Source: Tannerella sp.
GTDB lineage: Bacteria; Bacteroidota; Bacteroidia; Bacteroidales; Tannerellaceae
Reading direction: 5' to 3'
Assembly: GCA_031288935.1 (NCBI GenBank)
Contig: JAITQL010000151.1
Span: 1-7,199 of the forward strand
DNA: 7,199 nt
Position numbers and translations under genes: made by a program. The stretch's first letter is position 1; every line of letters starts with the position of its first letter. The notes under the pieces are model-generated. The model worked only from the letters and a program-made list of their open reading frames with translations, had not been told where the DNA came from and did no database searches. Positions 3,967 to 7,199 of this stretch are shown in pieces.

Positions 3967-5331
3967 ATGGCAAAGACAAAAACAGTTTATGTATGTTCCC
4001 ACTGCGGAGCGGATTCGCCGAAATGGGTCGGGAAATGTCCGTCGTGCGGCGAATGGAACACGTACGTGGAAGAAATCATGGCAAAGGAATCCGCTGCACG
4101 GCGACCGGGAACGGGACTGGAACGGCTGGCGGCAAAACCGCAGCTGCTGCGTGACGTGACTTTGCGCGAGGAAGCCCGTCTCGACATGCAGGACGTTGAA
4201 CTGAACCGTACTCTGGGCGGCGGACTGGTAAAAGGGTCGCTGGTGTTGATTGGCGGAGAACCGGGCATCGGAAAGTCGACGCTGGTGCTGCAGACCGTAC
4301 TGAAGCTGCGTGGCGTAAAGACGCTCTACGTATCGGGCGAGGAAAGCGTACAGCAACTCAAGCTGCGTGCCGAACGCCTGACCGGACAGGAATCGGATGA
4401 CTGCTTCATCCTCTGTGAAACCAATCTGGAACAGATCTTTGCCCATGCTCATAACCTGCAACCCGACTTGATGATTATCGACTCCATCCAGACGGTTTTT
4501 TCGGAACTCATCGACTCTTCGCCCGGCAGCATCACGCAGGTACGCGAATGTAGCGCCGCCATCCTGAAATATGCCAAGGAAACGGGTACGCCCGTCTTCC
4601 TGATCGGGCACATCAACAAGGAAGGCAGCATCGCCGGGCCGAAAGTGCTGGAGCACATTGTGGATACTGTACTCCAGTTCGAGGGCGACCAGCATTACAT
4701 GTACCGGATTCTGCGGAGTATCAAGAACCGCTTCGGCAGCACGTCTGAACTGGGCATTTATGAAATGCGTTCCACCGGATTGCGCGAAGTGAACAACCCC
4801 TCCGAACTGTTGCTGACGCAGGATCACGAAGGGCTGAGCGGCGTAGCCATTGCCTCGGCCATCGAGGGCGCCCGCCCGTTCCTGATCGAGACGCAGGCGC
4901 TGGTCAGTTCCGCCGTCTACGGTACGCCGCAGCGCAGTACAACGGGGTTCGACATGCGACGGATGAACATGCTGCTGGCCGTACTCGAAAAACGCGCCGG
5001 CTTTAAACTGGCGCAAAAAGACGTCTTCCTGAACATTGCCGGCGGCTTGAAAGTGAACGACCCGGCCATCGACCTGGCGGTCATCAGCGCCGTTTTGTCC
5101 TCCAATTTTGATGTTTCCGTCGACCATCATGTCTGCATGGCCGGCGAAGTTGGACTCTCCGGCGAAATCCGCCCGGTGAACCGCATCGAACAGCGCGTTC
5201 AGGAAGCCGAAAAATTAGGTTTCACCCGCATGTTGCTTCCCCCGATGAAAGGCCTGGATGGATTGAAAGTCAACATCCGGCTGATACGGGTAAGGAAAGT
5301 AGAGGAAGCCTTCAAACACCTGTTCGGATGA
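3967..5331 (+). CDS. radA: DNA repair protein RadA/Sms
   Basis: RadA is a RecA-like ATPase that promotes branch migration and processing of recombination intermediates during DNA repair. The protein has 454 residues, the usual family length. Seen in order: an N-terminal C4 zinc finger (C10, C13, C24, C27); Walker A GEPGIGKST at residues 97-105; a Walker B strand DLMIID ending at Asp172; the RadA signature KNRFG at residues 253-257; and a C-terminal Lon protease-like domain from about residue 290, containing MAGEVGLSGEIRPV. In RadA this last domain serves as an oligomerisation scaffold rather than a protease. ATG 3967 gives the standard N-terminus right before the zinc finger, 21 nt after the stop of the preceding small gene. 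The end overlaps the next start as ATGA (5328-5331), so translation of the two genes is probably coupled. A possible promoter lies in the palindrome just upstream. All key residues are present and the gene appears intact. Confidence 0.98.
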   Translation: MAKTKTVYVCSHCGADSPKWVGKCPSCGEWNTYVEEIMAKESAARRPGTGLERLAAKPQLLRDVTLREEARLDMQDVELNRTLGGGLVKGSLVLIGGEPGIGKSTLVLQTVLKLRGVKTLYVSGEESVQQLKLRAERLTGQESDDCFILCETNLEQIFAHAHNLQPDLMIIDSIQTVFSELIDSSPGSITQVRECSAAILKYAKETGTPVFLIGHINKEGSIAGPKVLEHIVDTVLQFEGDQHYMYRILRSIKNRFGSTSELGIYEMRSTGLREVNNPSELLLTQDHEGLSGVAIASAIEGARPFLIETQALVSSAVYGTPQRSTTGFDMRRMNMLLAVLEKRAGFKLAQKDVFLNIAGGLKVNDPAIDLAVISAVLSSNFDVSVDHHVCMAGEVGLSGEIRPVNRIEQRVQEAEKLGFTRMLLPPMKGLDGLKVNIRLIRVRKVEEAFKHLFG

Positions 5332-6914
5332 TACGCGAGCTTTCTCTCCGGCTCTTGCCTGAAGAGGCGGCCAGTGAACAAAACCTGAAACAGGCGGTTG
5401 GCCGCGAAACGGGCGACACGCCGGAACAGATTCGGGCGGTGCGCGTGTTGAAGCGTTCGATCGACGCGCGGCAGCGAACAGTCTATGTGAACATAACCCT
5501 GCGGGTCTTTGTGAATGAAACGCCGGACGGGCCGGAATTTCCAGCCATTGCCTACGCAGACGTGTCGCGCGGTCGACCGGTCGTCATCGTCGGCGCCGGG
5601 CCGGGCGGTTTGTTTGCCGCACTCCGCCTGATCGAACGGGGTATGCGTCCGATCGTCATCGAACGGGGCAGGAACGTGCGGGAACGCAGGAAAGACATTG
5701 CCCGTATCAGTCGCGAACACGCGGTTCATCCCGAATCAAACTACTGCTTCGGCGAAGGAGGCGCCGGCGCCTATTCGGACGGAAAGCTGTATACGCGCAG
5801 CAGGAAACGCGGTTCGGTCGAACGGATACTGGCAATCTTCTGCCAGCACGGCGCCAGTCCGTCGATTTTGTCGGACGTGCATCCGCACATCGGAACAGAC
5901 AAGTTACCGTGCGTGATTGAAAACATGCGTGAACAAATCCTGCGCTGCGGCGGTGAAGTACATTTTGAAACCTGCATGGAGACACTGCTTGTGAAGGGCG
6001 ACGGGGTCGCAGGGATCCGCACGCGGCAGGGAGAGGAATTTTTGGGGCCGGTGATCCTGGCGACGGGACATTCCGCCCGCGACGTGTACCGCGAACTGCA
6101 CCGCCTGCATATCGCCATCGAGCAGAAGGGATTCGCCGCAGGAGTACGCCTGGAACATCCGCAGACGCTGATCGACCGTATCCGTTATCACCGGTCAGCG
6201 GGTCGGGGCGCATATCTGCCGGCAGCGGAATATCGCTTCGTGACACAGGCCGGCGGACGCGGCGTGTATTCATTTTGCATGTGTCCGGGAGGTTTTGTGG
6301 TACCGGCGGCGAGTGCGCCCGGGCAAGTCGTCGTAAACGGGATGTCGCCCTCGCAGCGCAATTCGAAATGGGCAAATGCCGGAATGGTTGTCGAGATACG
6401 TCCGGAAGACCTGGCAGACCGGACGCTGTATCTTTGCCCGGAACCGGTCTCATCCGGTTCGCCGCTGGCATTGATGCAGTTTCAGGAACAGCTGGAAGAG
6501 CAATGCTGGGTGTATGGCGGAAAGCGTCAGACGGCTCCGGCCCAGCGGATGGCAGATTTCATGCGGCGGGAACAGTCAGCCACATTGCCGGATGTATCGT
6601 ATACGCCGGGCGTACTGTCTTCGCCGTTGCATGAATGGATACCGGAATACATCGCAACCCGGTTACGGGCAGGATTTCAGCAGTTCGACAAGGTTTCCCG
6701 CGGTTTTTTGACCAACGAGGCGGTGATGATCGGCATGGACACACGTACCTCATCGCCGGTACGCATTCCGCGAGAGCAAGAAACATTCCGGCACGTAACG
6801 CTGAAGGGTTTCTATCCCTGCGGCGAAGGCGCCGGATACGCCGGCGGGATCGTTTCAGCCGCCATTGACGGGGAATGTTGCGCAGACAGTGTGGCGGAGT
6901 ATTATCTGCGTTAG
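5328..6914 (+). CDS. NAD(P)/FAD-dependent oxidoreductase, COG2509 type
   Basis: A 528-residue flavoprotein of the uncharacterised FAD-dependent dehydrogenase group (COG2509). Its substrate is unknown. Residues 1-80 form a small N-terminal alpha/beta region (MIRELSLRLLPEEA...) typical of this group. VVIVGAGPGGLFAA, with the dinucleotide-binding Gly89-x-Gly91-x-x-Gly94, begins the Rossmann fold. CFGEGGAGAYSDGKLYTR follows at about residues 140-158, VILATGH marks the second nucleotide-contacting turn, and FYPCGEGAGYAGGIVSAAIDG near the C-terminus closes the FAD site. No signal peptide or membrane helix is seen, so a cytoplasmic location is likely. The start codon overlaps the radA stop (ATGA). 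This coupling implies coexpression but does not by itself link the enzyme to DNA repair. The group is sometimes named after geranylgeranyl reductases or glutamate synthase-like proteins, which is not supported here. The length is complete and no defects are seen. Confidence 0.93.
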   Translation: MIRELSLRLLPEEAASEQNLKQAVGRETGDTPEQIRAVRVLKRSIDARQRTVYVNITLRVFVNETPDGPEFPAIAYADVSRGRPVVIVGAGPGGLFAALRLIERGMRPIVIERGRNVRERRKDIARISREHAVHPESNYCFGEGGAGAYSDGKLYTRSRKRGSVERILAIFCQHGASPSILSDVHPHIGTDKLPCVIENMREQILRCGGEVHFETCMETLLVKGDGVAGIRTRQGEEFLGPVILATGHSARDVYRELHRLHIAIEQKGFAAGVRLEHPQTLIDRIRYHRSAGRGAYLPAAEYRFVTQAGGRGVYSFCMCPGGFVVPAASAPGQVVVNGMSPSQRNSKWANAGMVVEIRPEDLADRTLYLCPEPVSSGSPLALMQFQEQLEEQCWVYGGKRQTAPAQRMADFMRREQSATLPDVSYTPGVLSSPLHEWIPEYIATRLRAGFQQFDKVSRGFLTNEAVMIGMDTRTSSPVRIPREQETFRHVTLKGFYPCGEGAGYAGGIVSAAIDGECCADSVAEYYLR

Positions 6915-7004
6915 AGAAATATCCATTGTTTTTTCGTTAGGCGTCTTTTTATCCGGTCGGATAGGCGCGAATGTGTATACAAAAGTAAACTTAATCCCCG
7001 AACT

Positions 7005-7020
7005 CATCGCGAAAGCGATG
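7005..7020 (+). repeat. Perfect GAAA-tetraloop hairpin
   Basis: CATCGC (7005-7010) and GCGATG (7015-7020) pair perfectly around GAAA, a stable GNRA-type tetraloop if transcribed. GAA just outside the left arm and TTC just outside the right arm could extend the stem past two unpaired bases. It lies at the left edge of the aquaporin remnant. Confidence 0.6.
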
Positions 7021-7022
7021 TT

Positions 7023-7190
7023 CACATCTGTATCCACACCACAGGAACTTCTGTAAATCCGGCCAGAAGTATCTGCCCCGCCCTGTTTGCCGGTGGCGAA
7101 GCGCTGTGCCAGCTGTGGCTATTCACCGTAGCGCCTCTGGTCGGCGGTGCATTGGCTGCCGGAGTATGGAAATGGATTGATGAGAAATGA
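7023..7190 (+). pseudogene. Aquaporin Z-type (MIP family) C-terminal remnant
   Basis: Read from 7023 to the TGA at 7188-7190, the frame gives the last ~55 residues of an aquaporin. [10 protein letters not shown] contains the second NPA box with the usual Arg of the selectivity filter. It is followed by a final transmembrane helix ([19 protein letters not shown]) and a short cytoplasmic tail (WKWIDEK). Full aquaporins of this kind have about 220-250 residues, six membrane helices and two NPA boxes; at least the first three quarters are missing here. The frame is open back to the oxidoreductase stop, but it has no ATG, GTG or TTG before the NPA box, and the translation of 6915-7022 does not resemble aquaporin. 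HICIHTT before TGTS may still be homologous. A fragment in another frame ([13 protein letters not shown], about 6988-7026) faintly recalls an aquaporin N-terminus, which would suggest internal deletion, but this is weak. It is almost certainly not functional as a channel. Confidence 0.85.
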
Positions 7191-7199
7191 TTCTGTAAA

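Noticed and set aside
3952..5130. A 392-codon open frame on the minus strand opposite radA
   Set aside because: It mirrors the codon structure of radA, which has full motif support. The reverse translation shows no recognisable domain.
5707..6471. A 254-codon minus-strand open frame opposite the FAD oxidoreductase
   Set aside because: Its Arg/Pro-rich composition is typical of antisense to a G+C-rich gene, and the plus strand has clear FAD-binding motifs.
6865..7056. A 63-codon plus-strand frame spanning the end of the oxidoreductase and the following gap
   Set aside because: Its start lies inside the oxidoreductase gene and its end overlaps the aquaporin NPA region in the wrong frame.

Overview
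The window looks like part of a Bacteroidales-type (Bacteroidota) chromosome. The evidence is Bacteroidota-style promoter words (TTTG / TAnnTTTG) in place of E. coli-type boxes, starts without a Shine-Dalgarno sequence, an nrdD-nrdG pair, a stray four-helix-bundle (IVP family) gene, and radA followed by a COG2509-type FAD oxidoreductase. Genus cannot be fixed by reading alone. No rRNA, tRNA or CRISPR array was seen.

Layout. (1) 1-2185: the 3' part of nrdD (anaerobic class III ribonucleotide reductase) and complete nrdG (its radical-SAM activase). They are separated by a four-helix-bundle gene that sits between heptanucleotide repeats. The right-hand repeat array is 13 units in strict 7-nt phase (1581-1671), folds into a long hairpin and supplies the candidate nrdG start codons. 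(2) 2186-3966: an accessory stretch with three small genes of unknown function (2564, 2939, 3565), several inverted repeats, a 6 x 21-bp tandem array, and a MITE-like palindrome that has replaced the end of the third small gene. The second and third small genes appear to be distant paralogues. (3) 3967-6914: radA and the FAD oxidoreductase, joined by an ATGA overlap. The palindrome in front of radA carries a TTTG-N19-GAtcTTTG sequence, so a repeat may have supplied the promoter of this pair. (4) 6915-7199: the last ~56 codons of an aquaporin Z-type gene with no start and no upstream three quarters, which reads as a gene remnant.

How the genes work together. NrdG uses SAM and a 4Fe-4S cluster to form the glycyl radical on NrdD, which then makes deoxynucleotides without oxygen. 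RadA processes recombination intermediates. The oxidoreductase is translationally coupled to radA, but no shared pathway is evident. The most unusual signals are the repeats: they bracket the four-helix gene, rewrite the 5' end of nrdG, rewrite the 3' end of a small coiled-coil gene and possibly drive radA.
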